A DNA stretch of 64,000 bases from Fontivivens sp964399735 (GCA_964399735.1 CAYNSO010000005.1:18239-82238); one strand, 5' to 3'; counted from the stretch's first letter, positions 52,077 to 60,897 are shown. Numbers and translations: made by a program. Notes: generated by a model not told the origin, from the sequence alone.

Positions 52077-52964
52077 ATGATAAAAAGAAATACAATCTTT
52101 CTCCTGCTTTTATTAGCGCTGGCCAGCCTGGGCATGGTCAATAGTTCAGGAGATACCGGTTTCAAATTTTCCCACAAACTGCATATCCAGGATGTTGGTT
52201 CCGGATGTTCGGACTGCCACGCTGTTGCCGATACCAGCAAGAGCCCGCTGGATTTGTTATTACCTGACAAAGCTGCATGTAACCAATGTCATGACGATAC
52301 ATTAACTTTTACCAGTTATGATAACCAAAAGGATGCTGCCAAAACGCGGCCGTGGCTCACTCATTATATTGCCCGTTTTCCACATCAAATACACCTTGCC
52401 AATGACATTCAATGTACCGATTGTCATACCGGTATAGATAACAGCGAAAATATCAGCGATAGCCATCTGCCGGCGATGTCAAGCTGCGTACAATGTCATA
52501 GCAGCCTGGATGAACCGGATTATTGCTATACCTGCCACAGTCCGCAGGATGACCGGCTACCTGCGGATCATAAAAGCGACTGGACAGCCACACATGGTAT
52601 AAACAGCTATACCGATAAAGACAATTGCCGTATGTGCCATTCCGACAATTATTGCCTGGAATGTCATCGCGGCGACAACCTGGATCGCCAGGTGCATCCG
52701 CTCAATTTTGTGAACAACCATGCCATTGCTGCGAAAGGTGGGAACGATAAATGCTATATTTGCCATGAAGAGCAGGCATTTTGCCAGGAATGCCACCGCG
52801 CGGAATTAGTGCTTCCCAAAAGTCACTCCTTTGCCGGGTGGTCTAATAAAAGCAACGGCGGTACTCATAAAACCGCAGCACAATTCGATCTGGACGGCTG
52901 TATCAGTTGTCATAATGATATGAACGGCGACCCGATTTGCGCCGAATGTCACACCGCTAAATAA
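52077..52964 (+). CDS. Exported 11-haem c-type cytochrome
   Basis: About 295 residues with a signal peptide (1-25). Eleven CxxCH sites: CSDCH, CNQCH, CTDCH, CVQCH, CYTCH, CRMCH, CLECH, CYICH, CQECH, CISCH, CAECH, about one haem per 25 residues. Extra His residues ahead of the sites (F-S-H-K-L-H, F-P-H-Q-I-H-L) could be the second haem ligands. Probably a periplasmic electron wire comparable in role, not in sequence, to MtrA. ATG choice (52062, 52071 or 52077) is open; GAGGA fits 52077. Confidence 0.85.
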   Translation: MIKRNTIFLLLLLALASLGMVNSSGDTGFKFSHKLHIQDVGSGCSDCHAVADTSKSPLDLLLPDKAACNQCHDDTLTFTSYDNQKDAAKTRPWLTHYIARFPHQIHLANDIQCTDCHTGIDNSENISDSHLPAMSSCVQCHSSLDEPDYCYTCHSPQDDRLPADHKSDWTATHGINSYTDKDNCRMCHSDNYCLECHRGDNLDRQVHPLNFVNNHAIAAKGGNDKCYICHEEQAFCQECHRAELVLPKSHSFAGWSNKSNGGTHKTAAQFDLDGCISCHNDMNGDPICAECHTAK

Positions 52965-52987
52965 ATGAAAAAGTAAAGGTGCATTGC

Positions 52988-54001
52988 ATGAAAATTAGCA
53001 AAATTTATTTATACATTTCAGTATTCCTCCTGCCGCTCATGTTTTATCGCTGCTCTGAGGACGCCAATCCCTTGCCTTCCAAAGCCCACCCGGACAGCTG
53101 GTCGCAGCAGGAATCGGAAAACTTTCATAGTGTAAAAGTAGAGGCCGTTGGTTATTCTTCCTGTACCAGTTGTCACGGACAAGATTTTAGCGGCGGGGAA
53201 AGCAAAGCTTCCTGTTATGAATGTCATTCCTATCCACATCTCACCGCCTGGCACGATACGCAAAGCCATGACTTTCACGGCCAGTTTTTGCGGGAAAAAC
53301 GCTGGGATCAAAAATTATGCGCTGAATGCCATACCTGGCATAATGATAATACACATTCAACAGATTGCTATACATGCCATTCCCTGTACCCTCATTTCGC
53401 AGGCTGGAATGACACCGAAAGCGAACAATTCCACGATAAATACTATTATGCATCAGGCGGAGATTCCTGTAAAATTTGCCATGGCACAGATTACCTTGGC
53501 GGACGCACACAGGTGCCGTGTAATTTTTGTCATACCTTCCCCCATGCTGAGGACTGGTATACAGCAGAAGAAAGCGAGGGCTTTCACGGCGTCAGTATTC
53601 GCGAGCATGGCTGGAAAATGGACGGCTGTAAAAAATGTCATGGCGACGATTACAAGGGCGGTAGTTCCGGTAAAAGCTGTTATACCTGCCATACAGGCTC
53701 CGAGGGCCCGGAAACCTGTAACGAGTGTCACGGCGGCGCACGAAATCCCGCGCCCCCGGTCGATTTGAGCGGCCTTGCCGAAAAAACCAGTCTCGGCGTG
53801 GGCGAGCATCAATCGCATCTTTTGAAATACAGAGTCTGCGAGACCTGCCATACGGAATTCCATGCCTACGACGACCCGCTGCATATCGACAACACTCCCA
53901 ATGCAGAAATCATCCAGTCGCTGGAATGGGATCGCACCACGGCAACGTGCAACTCGCCATGCCACAATCCATCGTATGTGCATGTATGGAATAATATGTG
54001 A
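52988..54001 (+). CDS. Multihaem c-type cytochrome, probable lipoprotein, with ten CxxCH and one CxxxCH
   Basis: About 337 residues. Ten CxxCH sites (CTSCH, CYECH, CAECH, CYTCH, CKICH, CNFCH, CKKCH, CYTCH, CNECH, CETCH) and one C-N-S-P-C-H near the end, a variant spacing. Four tandem repeats of about 50 residues each carry F-H...C-x-x-C-H-G-x-D-Y-x-G-G...C-Y-x-C-H-x-x-P-H-x-x-x-W. Signal peptide about 1-21; Cys 22 follows F-Y-R, not a textbook lipobox, so lipid anchoring is possible but unsure. Follows the 11-haem gene by 23 bases. May face the cell surface as the terminal partner of an electron conduit. Confidence 0.83.
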   Translation: MKISKIYLYISVFLLPLMFYRCSEDANPLPSKAHPDSWSQQESENFHSVKVEAVGYSSCTSCHGQDFSGGESKASCYECHSYPHLTAWHDTQSHDFHGQFLREKRWDQKLCAECHTWHNDNTHSTDCYTCHSLYPHFAGWNDTESEQFHDKYYYASGGDSCKICHGTDYLGGRTQVPCNFCHTFPHAEDWYTAEESEGFHGVSIREHGWKMDGCKKCHGDDYKGGSSGKSCYTCHTGSEGPETCNECHGGARNPAPPVDLSGLAEKTSLGVGEHQSHLLKYRVCETCHTEFHAYDDPLHIDNTPNAEIIQSLEWDRTTATCNSPCHNPSYVHVWNNM

Positions 54002-54019
54002 GAATTGAAATTACAAAGA

Positions 54020-54068
54020 CCGAATCGCTTTACTGAAATTATCATTCGGTAAAACGATTCGGTTTTTT
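54020..54068 (+). terminator. Intrinsic terminator of the second cytochrome unit
   Basis: CCGAATCG / CGATTCGG plus an inner TTTAC / GTAAA pairing, then six T at 54063-54068. May serve the c554-like gene from the other side too, though the T run there is poorer. Confidence 0.8.
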
Positions 54069-54083
54069 AAAGGGGGAAAGTGA

Positions 54084-54638
54084 TTATTTGGATTTATCCG
54101 GCAAGGGGTGAGCAATTTTAGCGTAATCTACATCGTACTTGAATTCTTTATAGGTTGGACTCTCTGTATTATGACACTTTAAACAAGTAGCTTCATCACC
54201 GGCTATAAAACCCACCTCTTTGGGGTCTTGCACTCCAGCGGCAAGGTCTTTCATGATTTTTAATGTTTTATACAAGGAGCCGGGGCCATGACACGTTTCA
54301 CAGCCGACTCCCTCTTCCTGTTTATAGGAGGCATCTTTTGGCGCAGCTGGATTGTTAAATGTTGTAACATGACATTTTAAACATTGCGCTGCTTTCTGCG
54401 GATCTCCTGTTACTCCGGCTTTTTTGGCAACTTCTTTGGATTGCTCTGTAGCCAGGGTGGTGTATGCTTTGGCATGCAAACTTTTTTCCCAAACCGAATA
54501 CTGGTCGCCGCGGCTGGCCGCTTTATGGCAAACCTTGCATTTTTCCGAGCCCACATACTTGGCGGTCTTGTCTTGCGCAGTAACCATCACAGCAAAAATT
54601 ACCAACACTATTCCTGTAAATATAACAGTCTTTTTCAT
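54084..54638 (-). CDS. Tetrahaem cytochrome c554-like
   Basis: 184 residues with signal peptide (1-21). Four CxxCH: C-K-V-C-H near 34, C-L-K-C-H near 88, C-E-T-C-H near 112, C-L-K-C-H near 151. K-Y-V-G-S-E-K-C-K-V-C-H-K and E-G-V-G-C-E-T-C-H-G-P-G are close to cytochrome c554-type proteins. Downstream of ccmD on the minus strand (89-base gap) so it may be the last gene of the ccm unit; convergent with the cytochrome genes. Confidence 0.9.
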   Translation of the reverse strand: MKKTVIFTGIVLVIFAVMVTAQDKTAKYVGSEKCKVCHKAASRGDQYSVWEKSLHAKAYTTLATEQSKEVAKKAGVTGDPQKAAQCLKCHVTTFNNPAAPKDASYKQEEGVGCETCHGPGSLYKTLKIMKDLAAGVQDPKEVGFIAGDEATCLKCHNTESPTYKEFKYDVDYAKIAHPLPDKSK

Positions 54639-54727
54639 TCAACACCTCATTTTAAACCAATACTATTTCTAAATTATGCAGATCATTTTGTTGCTCATTA
54701 AAATATAACGCAAATTTCATACCCTCA

Positions 54728-54871
54728 TTACACTGCACTTTTCATCATCTCTTGCAATTGCCGAACCTCGCGCTTCATACGCGTCAAGCGCGCGGCAATG
54801 CTCACCAGAAATACCAAAAGAACAACCCAGATAAAGGTATAGGCCAGAACCAGGTAAACAAGATTATTCAT
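54728..54871 (-). CDS. ccmD: CcmD-like small membrane protein
   Basis: 47 residues, beginning M-N-N-L-V-Y-L-V-L-A-Y-T; one membrane helix (about 5-25) followed by a charged coiled tail with R-M-K-R-E-V-R-Q-L. Overlaps the ccmC stop by four bases, the usual place for CcmD, which helps release holo-CcmE from the CcmABC complex. Too short for many gene finders. Confidence 0.8.
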   Translation of the reverse strand: MNNLVYLVLAYTFIWVVLLVFLVSIAARLTRMKREVRQLQEMMKSAV

Positions 54872-55563
54872 TCATGCTCCTTAATCATTTGTTCTTTTAA
54901 AATACGAATTTCCTGCCCTAATGCGGACTCGTCATAGCGGATTTTCAACAAAGTTATGTATAAAATTGTAAACGCCAACAAACACACCATCAGGGTTGTC
55001 AGCATTTGCGGGGCTAGCCCGCTGCCATCGCCGCCGGCTATGACAGGCTGCGGATGCAGCGTCCGCCACCAGCGAATGGACATATATACAATCGGCACAT
55101 CCACAAAACCGACAATCCCAAAAACCGCAGCCAGTCGAGCGCCGCGTTCACGGTTCACTGTATAACTGCGCAACATCAGGTATGCGGTATAGATCAAAAA
55201 CAATACGAACGAGGTGGTCAAACGCGCATCCCAGGTCCAAAACGTGCCCCATACCGGTTTGGCCCATAGGGGTCCGGTAATCAGCACAATCACAATAAAC
55301 AACACGCCGATTTCCGCCGAAGCGGCTGCCAGGCGATCCCAGCGCTCCCGGCCGGTTTTCAAATAGAGAATGCTCGCTATACATACCACAAAAAAAGCCA
55401 GGAATGATACCCATGCAGAGGGTACATGAAAATAAAAAATTCGCTGCACATCGCCCATGGTTGTTTCAGTGGGCGCATAGATAAAAGCGCAATAAAGAGC
55501 GATGAGTAATAATAAAAAAGCGGGGATCAGCAGCGCCAGGTAAACAGGTCTTATTCTATTCAT
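54868..55563 (-). CDS. ccmC: Haem handling protein CcmC
   Basis: 231 residues, six membrane helices. The tryptophan-rich haem motif reads W-G-T-F-W-T-W-D-A-R-L-T near 107-118, with F-Y-F-H-V-P-S-A-W near 43 supplying a conserved His. Attaches haem to CcmE in cytochrome c maturation System I. 11 bases after ccmB. Confidence 0.95.
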   Translation of the reverse strand: MNRIRPVYLALLIPAFLLLLIALYCAFIYAPTETTMGDVQRIFYFHVPSAWVSFLAFFVVCIASILYLKTGRERWDRLAAASAEIGVLFIVIVLITGPLWAKPVWGTFWTWDARLTTSFVLFLIYTAYLMLRSYTVNRERGARLAAVFGIVGFVDVPIVYMSIRWWRTLHPQPVIAGGDGSGLAPQMLTTLMVCLLAFTILYITLLKIRYDESALGQEIRILKEQMIKEHE

Positions 55564-55574
55564 ATTTTTTTCCG

Positions 55575-56252
55575 TTATTCCTCAAGGACATATTCATACA
55601 ACAACCAGGACAATGTAAAAAAAATAACATCAAAAGCGATAAGAATTTTTATCCACGACAAAATATGAGAAAAAGCGCCGCCATTGAGTAACACCGCGGT
55701 GCTTTTAGTCGCACACAAGATCAATGGTACAGATACAGGCAGTAACAGAACTGGCAGCATCACTTCACGGGTTTTGGTTTGCGCGGCTATGGTGGAAAAC
55801 AGAGTGCCGGTAGCCGCAAAACCCAGCATACCCAAAAATAGTACCAGAATTAGCGGTAACAATGCTGCCCCTATGGATAAATCATAAAAAATCACCAGTA
55901 ATGGCAGCACAATAATCTGCAGAATACCCATAAAAATCATATTGCCAATCACTTTGGCCAGATAAATCAAGCTGCGCTCCACCGGGCATAACAATAGTCC
56001 CTGCATGGAACTGTTTTCCTGTTCGCGGGCAAACCCCCGGCTCAGGCCGATATTACCGGCAAAGATCAACGCCACCCATAAAATCCCCGGCGCGGCGTTC
56101 TGTAATTGCATTGTACCCGGATCAAATGCAAAATTAAATACCACAACGACTACAAGTGAAAACACAGCCATAGAAACGATCAACTCTTTACTACGCAGTT
56201 CGATGAGTAGATCCTTGCGCAAAATTGACCATATTTGCGTCAGGGCAGTCAC
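55575..56252 (-). CDS. ccmB: Haem exporter subunit CcmB
   Basis: 225 residues, six membrane helices. D-L-L-I-E-L-R-S-K-E near 14 and the R-G-F-A-R-E-Q-E-N-S-S-M-Q-G-L-L-L-C-P-V stretch near 73 are CcmB signatures. Permease of CcmABCD. Starts inside the end of ccmA (four-base overlap). Confidence 0.95.
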   Translation of the reverse strand: MTALTQIWSILRKDLLIELRSKELIVSMAVFSLVVVVVFNFAFDPGTMQLQNAAPGILWVALIFAGNIGLSRGFAREQENSSMQGLLLCPVERSLIYLAKVIGNMIFMGILQIIVLPLLVIFYDLSIGAALLPLILVLFLGMLGFAATGTLFSTIAAQTKTREVMLPVLLLPVSVPLILCATKSTAVLLNGGAFSHILSWIKILIAFDVIFFTLSWLLYEYVLEE

Positions 56253-56944
56253 TTTGGGGCCTCCTCCAGGTGACCGGCAATTATGCTGGCAGAAAATTTA
56301 TCCCTGCGGTCGTTTACCGTCAGTTTGCCTTTTTTCAAAATCATAATCCTGTCGGCATACTGCAGGGCAAAATCAATATCGTGGGTCGTAAGCAATACGG
56401 TGATGCCGGTTTCAATATGTTGATGCAGCAGGTCGGTAAGTAATTTTGCCGCATGAATATCGAGACCGGAAAATGGTTCATCCAGCAGTAACACACGGGG
56501 TTCATGAAGCAAGGCGCGAGCCAGGGAAAGCCGTTGCTGCATGCCGCGCGACAAAGTGCGTACCAGGTCATAGCGGCGCTGGTGCAGGTTAACCTGGTTT
56601 AACAATTCTTTTATACGAGTTTCAGCATTACCAATTGAATACATGCCGGCGTAAAAACGCAAATTCTCCAGGGCGGAAAGATCGCCATACAAAAACGGGG
56701 AATGGCTCATAACCCCCAGACAACGGCGGGCAGCGTTGGCGTCTTTTTTTAACGAGATTCCGGCTATCATCGAATCGCCGGAATTGGGAGTAGTCAAAGC
56801 GGACAAAATGCGAACAAGAGTTGTTTTTCCGGCGCCGTTCACGCCCAGCAAAGCGGCATATTCGCCGCGCTGCACATGGAAATTGATGTCCCAAAGCACA
56901 CTCTTACCCGCAAAAGTTTTATTGATGTGTTGCGCCTGAATCAA
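56249..56944 (-). CDS. ccmA: Haem exporter ATP-binding protein CcmA
   Basis: 231 residues. Walker A G-V-N-G-A-G-K-T near 34-41, signature L-S-R-G-M-Q-Q-R near 129, Walker B V-L-L-L-D-E-P-F-S-G-L near 152, H-loop T-T-H-D. Powers release of holo-CcmE. Overlaps both neighbours by four bases. Confidence 0.93.
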   Translation of the reverse strand: MIQAQHINKTFAGKSVLWDINFHVQRGEYAALLGVNGAGKTTLVRILSALTTPNSGDSMIAGISLKKDANAARRCLGVMSHSPFLYGDLSALENLRFYAGMYSIGNAETRIKELLNQVNLHQRRYDLVRTLSRGMQQRLSLARALLHEPRVLLLDEPFSGLDIHAAKLLTDLLHQHIETGITVLLTTHDIDFALQYADRIMILKKGKLTVNDRRDKFSASIIAGHLEEAPK

Positions 56945-58104
56945 GCGGGGCCTTTCTGCTTATCCATGAATTCCTGGAGAGCCAGTTCAACACTCTGCAG
57001 CTCGTCGAACAATTGTTGACGCCTGGCTATTGTTTGATTGTTCTGCTTGCCTTCCCTGGAATCGATCATAGCGATAGAATCGATTAGTTCACGACGGCGA
57101 TCTTTTAGCTTGACAACAGGATCGATAGATAGTTTACGGCTGCGGCGTTTATTGCGTTTAAACAGGTAATTAAGAACTGAAAACAGGGCAATGGCAAGCG
57201 CCAGCAAACCAAAGATAAGAAATTGTGGCCGGTGATCGACGGAATAAGCAACAGTAAAAGCCAGCATTGACCCCGGCGCCAGATTGCGGGTATTAAAGCG
57301 TTGATACTGGATGCCGCGAATTGTAAAAGGGCCTTCATCGTGTAATTGTTCCGCAGTAATTTTCAAAGACGGGTCGCTGGAAAAAACATCCAGCGAGCGG
57401 GTCATTTGCAACACCGGCAAGTTGATCGCCGCAGTCTTTTTAGTAAATGGCAATTCATAAGTATACGAAACAGGATTGTTGCCCGGATGAATTACACCCA
57501 GAAAAAACAGGTTGTTACCTCCAGCAACCAGCCTATTACCAAAAGTCATCGAAACGGACTTGAGATTAGCATAACCTTCGGGCAAGGCGAAATAAAACAG
57601 CGGTTTTCCGTCCGTATCATTAAAATTTTTACAGGGAATAGCCAGAGAATCCGCATTTTGAATAATGCGGGTTTCCTTGATTTTCAACCTCTCTCCTACT
57701 TTACTAATGATAACGTGATGCATGACAGCGCTGAGACGGGAAGTGTTGTGTGTCGAATCAAAAACCACGATCTTTTGCTGTAAAGGATCGCTGCTGTTGC
57801 TATAATAGCGCGCTCCCTGGTAATCCACTGCCGCAAAATATAATGCGGTGGTATCCGAAAATTCTTCCTTAAACTGAAACTGTCCGTGCCGGTTCGTGAC
57901 GGATTTTACTATATCGACATAAATCGTGTCCATAGCGCCGGCTTTTTGCAGCATTACCGGAATGTTGGCTAGCGCGTTTCCCTGACGACTGCCGTTGACC
58001 ACTACTCCACGTACCTCTTGTGCAAAGCCATTGTACCAGGACAACATTAAAAAGATAAAAATCGGGGCTATCAGTCTCTTGTAAGTTAATTTAATATTCA
58101 TCAT
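56941..58104 (-). CDS. Unknown membrane protein of the ccm cluster
   Basis: 387 residues, not recognised as a Ccm protein. Signal peptide (1-28), a carboxypeptidase-regulatory-like (TonB-box neighbour) fold near 30-120 (V-R-G-V-V-V-N-G...N-R-H-G-Q-F-Q-F-K), a second beta domain to about 280, one membrane helix near 298-315, a basic R-N-K-R-R-S-R-K patch and a cytoplasmic coiled-coil tail. Its overlap with ccmA and position behind the CcmI-like gene point to a role in cytochrome maturation or its membrane assembly in this lineage. Confidence 0.7.
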   Translation of the reverse strand: MMNIKLTYKRLIAPIFIFLMLSWYNGFAQEVRGVVVNGSRQGNALANIPVMLQKAGAMDTIYVDIVKSVTNRHGQFQFKEEFSDTTALYFAAVDYQGARYYSNSSDPLQQKIVVFDSTHNTSRLSAVMHHVIISKVGERLKIKETRIIQNADSLAIPCKNFNDTDGKPLFYFALPEGYANLKSVSMTFGNRLVAGGNNLFFLGVIHPGNNPVSYTYELPFTKKTAAINLPVLQMTRSLDVFSSDPSLKITAEQLHDEGPFTIRGIQYQRFNTRNLAPGSMLAFTVAYSVDHRPQFLIFGLLALAIALFSVLNYLFKRNKRRSRKLSIDPVVKLKDRRRELIDSIAMIDSREGKQNNQTIARRQQLFDELQSVELALQEFMDKQKGPA

Positions 58105-58148
58105 AAAACTATCCTGTTAAATATAAATAAACAAGCCTTATGCAATGA

Positions 58149-58517
58149 TTAATTGTTTTTGCCGGAATTGATTTGCTTTTTTCTGGCGGCTATTTCTTTT
58201 TCCAGTTTTTCCTTCATTTTATCGGTATAAGCATTACCGGATCGGTTTATTGTTTTATCAATGTCGTCTAGTTCAACCTGCAACGCTTGCAAAGACTGGT
58301 CCCGGTCAGCTTGCACAATTTTTCCCATCCGGTAATCAAAATCCAGTTCGTCCAGCGAATTTTCAAGCAATTGCCGACGATAGTGCAATGCTGCCAGTTT
58401 TTGATTTTTTGTGCCGTTATCCGCAACAATCTTTCGGTTACGGAAAAAGGGAGCAATAATATAGAAACCGAGAACAACCAGAAAAATCCAAAACAAATAG
58501 ACCATATTTTCAACCAT
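58149..58517 (-). CDS. CcmI N-terminal-like small membrane protein
   Basis: 122 residues. One helix (about 5-25), then a helical domain with L-L-E-N-S-L-D-E-L-D-F-D-Y-R-M-G-K-I and Q-A-D-R-D-Q-S-L-Q near 50-75, resembling the first part of CcmI (E-L-D-x-D...G-x-I-x-x-x-D). The TPR part of CcmI is absent. Placed between ccmF and the unknown gene, fitting a haem-ligation accessory role. Confidence 0.6.
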   Translation of the reverse strand: MVENMVYLFWIFLVVLGFYIIAPFFRNRKIVADNGTKNQKLAALHYRRQLLENSLDELDFDYRMGKIVQADRDQSLQALQVELDDIDKTINRSGNAYTDKMKEKLEKEIAARKKQINSGKNN

Positions 58518-58556
58518 TTATTGTTGAGTTAATAATTTCATTTCTTTATACCATGT

Positions 58557-60503
58557 TCAAACGAGGCGCTTGCCGCCAGCCGGCAGCAAAGCCATAATAG
58601 CGCCAATGACCATCAACACACCGCCAATCCACATCCAAAGCACCAGCGCATTGACCAGCACGCTAATCGTTGCCCGGCCTGTTTCTGCATCATAATCCGC
58701 CAGAATGACATACAGATCTTCTTTCAATCTAGTCCGAATACCAACCTCTGTAGCAGGCTGAAAATTTGGATGCAAATGCTTTTCGGATTGTATAACGCCA
58801 ATTTTTTTGCCGTTGCGGTAAATATCAAATTGAGCAGTATCAATATGGTAATTCTTGTCATGTGAACCGGTAATGCCGCGATATTTTAATTCATAATCGC
58901 CGGTTATAATTTTTTGGCCGGGATCAACTGTTACCGTTGTATCGTAACTGAATACGGAAGAACCGGCAATGCCGAGGATGAACAGCAATACACCAAGATG
59001 CACAATAAAAGCGCCATAACGGCGTTTGTGAGTACGCAGCAGGTAGATCAAAGCCGGGAAAAAAGAACTTTTCTCCATTCGTTGGCGAACCCGAATTCCG
59101 CGCACGAACTCTAGTATGGTTGAACTAGAAGAAAACACAATAATTGACGTCGCTAAAAGCGCCATAAAATGACGAGTTCCTCCAACAAGATGCATCACCA
59201 GAACCAAAACCGTTATCCCCGCAGGAATGATAAAATTTTTAATAATTCTGGTAACGCTGGTTGCATTCCATGACAGCAATGTACAGATACCAATCAGCAG
59301 GGCAATCGCCAGGCCGATGGGTACAGCCAGACGGTCAAAAAATTCTGCGCCAACTGTGATCTTTTTGTTCGTAAACGCTTCCGAAAGCGAGGGCATGATA
59401 GTACCCAGAAAAACACCAATTGTGATGGCAACAAATAGCAAATTGTTCAGCAAAAAACTGGATTCCCGTGAAGTCCAGCCGGTTATTGTACTACTGCTGT
59501 TTAGTAATGGCGACCTGCGATACAGCAAGGTAAAAGAGACAACAAGTATTAAAGCTAAAAACCCCAGAAACAAAGGGCCAAGGTCGGATACACCAAAAGC
59601 ATGCACTGAAGAGATCAAGCCGCTGCGGGTGACAAAGGTGCCAAATATCGTCAAGGCAAAAGTCAGGATGATTAAAGAGAGATTCCACTTTTTCAAAACG
59701 CCTTTGCGTTCCTGGGCAATAACCGTGTGGATAAAAGCGGTGCTGCTGAGCCAGGGTAATAACGAAGAATTTTCAACAGGATCCCACGCCCAGTATCCGC
59801 CCCAACCCAGTTCAACATACGCCCACTGCATGCCCAGAATATTGCCGATTGTGAGGAAAAGCCATGAAAATAGCGACCAGCGGCGGATACTTTTAACCCA
59901 CAGGTTATCCAATTGTTTGGTCATCATGGCGGCCAGGGCAAAAGCAAAAGGAACGGTGAAACCGACAAAACCAATATACAAAGATGGTGGATGAAAGATC
60001 ATTTCCGGGTTTTGCAATAACGGATTCAACCCCCGCCCATCAGTCGGGATAAATGATAATTTGATAAACGGATTGGTCTTGAAAACCAGCAGATACAAAA
60101 AGAAAAACAGGGCAACACTCATTACCGACATAACAAAGGGGAGTAATACCGGCTGGCTTTTTCTATTTTGTATAATGACCAATACTGCAAACAATGCCAG
60201 CAGCCACGCCCAAAGCAATAACGAACCGGCTTGACCCGCCCAAAATGCCGCTGCCGTATAAAACCATGACAGAGAACGATTGGAATATTGAGCTACATAT
60301 TCAACATTAAAATTACGCGTAAACAACGCATAAAGCAATACTGCGCAAGAAATTGTCACCAGGACAAAAATGCAGTAAACTGCCCGTTGCGCGCTGACAG
60401 TAACAGACTGGTTGTTGTTTCGGGCAGCTAGAATAAATGCCGCCAAAGAATATATTGCTAACACCAACGCAACACTGAGAGATAGAGAGCCGATAGAAAT
60501 CAA
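58557..60503 (-). CDS. ccmF: Cytochrome c haem lyase subunit CcmF
   Basis: About 648 residues, many membrane helices. The tryptophan-rich haem site reads G-W-G-G-Y-W-A-W-D-P-V-E-N near 235-247, followed by S-L-L-P-W-L; a periplasmic domain lies near 495-620. Ligates haem to apocytochromes with CcmH. The start is a TTG, either at 60509 (ribosome site GGAGAA too close) or at 60503 (better spaced); the second is given. First gene of the ccm unit. No ccmE, ccmG or ccmH is found next to it. Confidence 0.92.
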   Translation of the reverse strand: MISIGSLSLSVALVLAIYSLAAFILAARNNNQSVTVSAQRAVYCIFVLVTISCAVLLYALFTRNFNVEYVAQYSNRSLSWFYTAAAFWAGQAGSLLLWAWLLALFAVLVIIQNRKSQPVLLPFVMSVMSVALFFFLYLLVFKTNPFIKLSFIPTDGRGLNPLLQNPEMIFHPPSLYIGFVGFTVPFAFALAAMMTKQLDNLWVKSIRRWSLFSWLFLTIGNILGMQWAYVELGWGGYWAWDPVENSSLLPWLSSTAFIHTVIAQERKGVLKKWNLSLIILTFALTIFGTFVTRSGLISSVHAFGVSDLGPLFLGFLALILVVSFTLLYRRSPLLNSSSTITGWTSRESSFLLNNLLFVAITIGVFLGTIMPSLSEAFTNKKITVGAEFFDRLAVPIGLAIALLIGICTLLSWNATSVTRIIKNFIIPAGITVLVLVMHLVGGTRHFMALLATSIIVFSSSSTILEFVRGIRVRQRMEKSSFFPALIYLLRTHKRRYGAFIVHLGVLLFILGIAGSSVFSYDTTVTVDPGQKIITGDYELKYRGITGSHDKNYHIDTAQFDIYRNGKKIGVIQSEKHLHPNFQPATEVGIRTRLKEDLYVILADYDAETGRATISVLVNALVLWMWIGGVLMVIGAIMALLPAGGKRLV

Positions 60504-60509
60504 ATGCAA

Positions 60510-60897
60510 TTCTCCATTATATTCAAATTTAAAAACTTACAATTTCATAGCATTAAAAGCAATAGATTAATTATCCTGTTCACTATAATATCTGATAAAA
60601 TTGCATTGAGATTGAGCTTGAAGATCAGAAAAAAATCAAGGTGTTTGCCGCTAAACCTTACACAACCTGTTGAGTGTTTCTGTTGGTTCCTGAAATCAAC
60701 TATAAACATTCCCGGCTAACCATCGCTGTTTTTACCTGGTTTATAGAACCGGATATTTATGGCATTGGGGGCTAAGGTTTTAACAGAATTGAATCTCATA
60801 TCCAAACCGATTTTCATAGATAACCGGAAATTACTGACAGTACAATGAGTGATTTGTTTGTATAGGGAGTTGATTTATAAAAAAAGAATCGATGAAT
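60510..60897. other. Intergenic stretch with no recognised gene
   Basis: AT-rich sequence between ccmF and the GH5 terminator. It must hold the ccm promoter on the minus strand (a TATAAT lies at about 60517-60522, too near the start to be convincing). A 71-codon plus-strand frame here has no ribosome site and no recognisable features. Confidence 0.4.

Noticed and set aside
60504..60719. 71-codon plus-strand frame opposite the ccmF start
   Set aside because: No ribosome site and no recognisable protein features; overlaps the ccmF start region.
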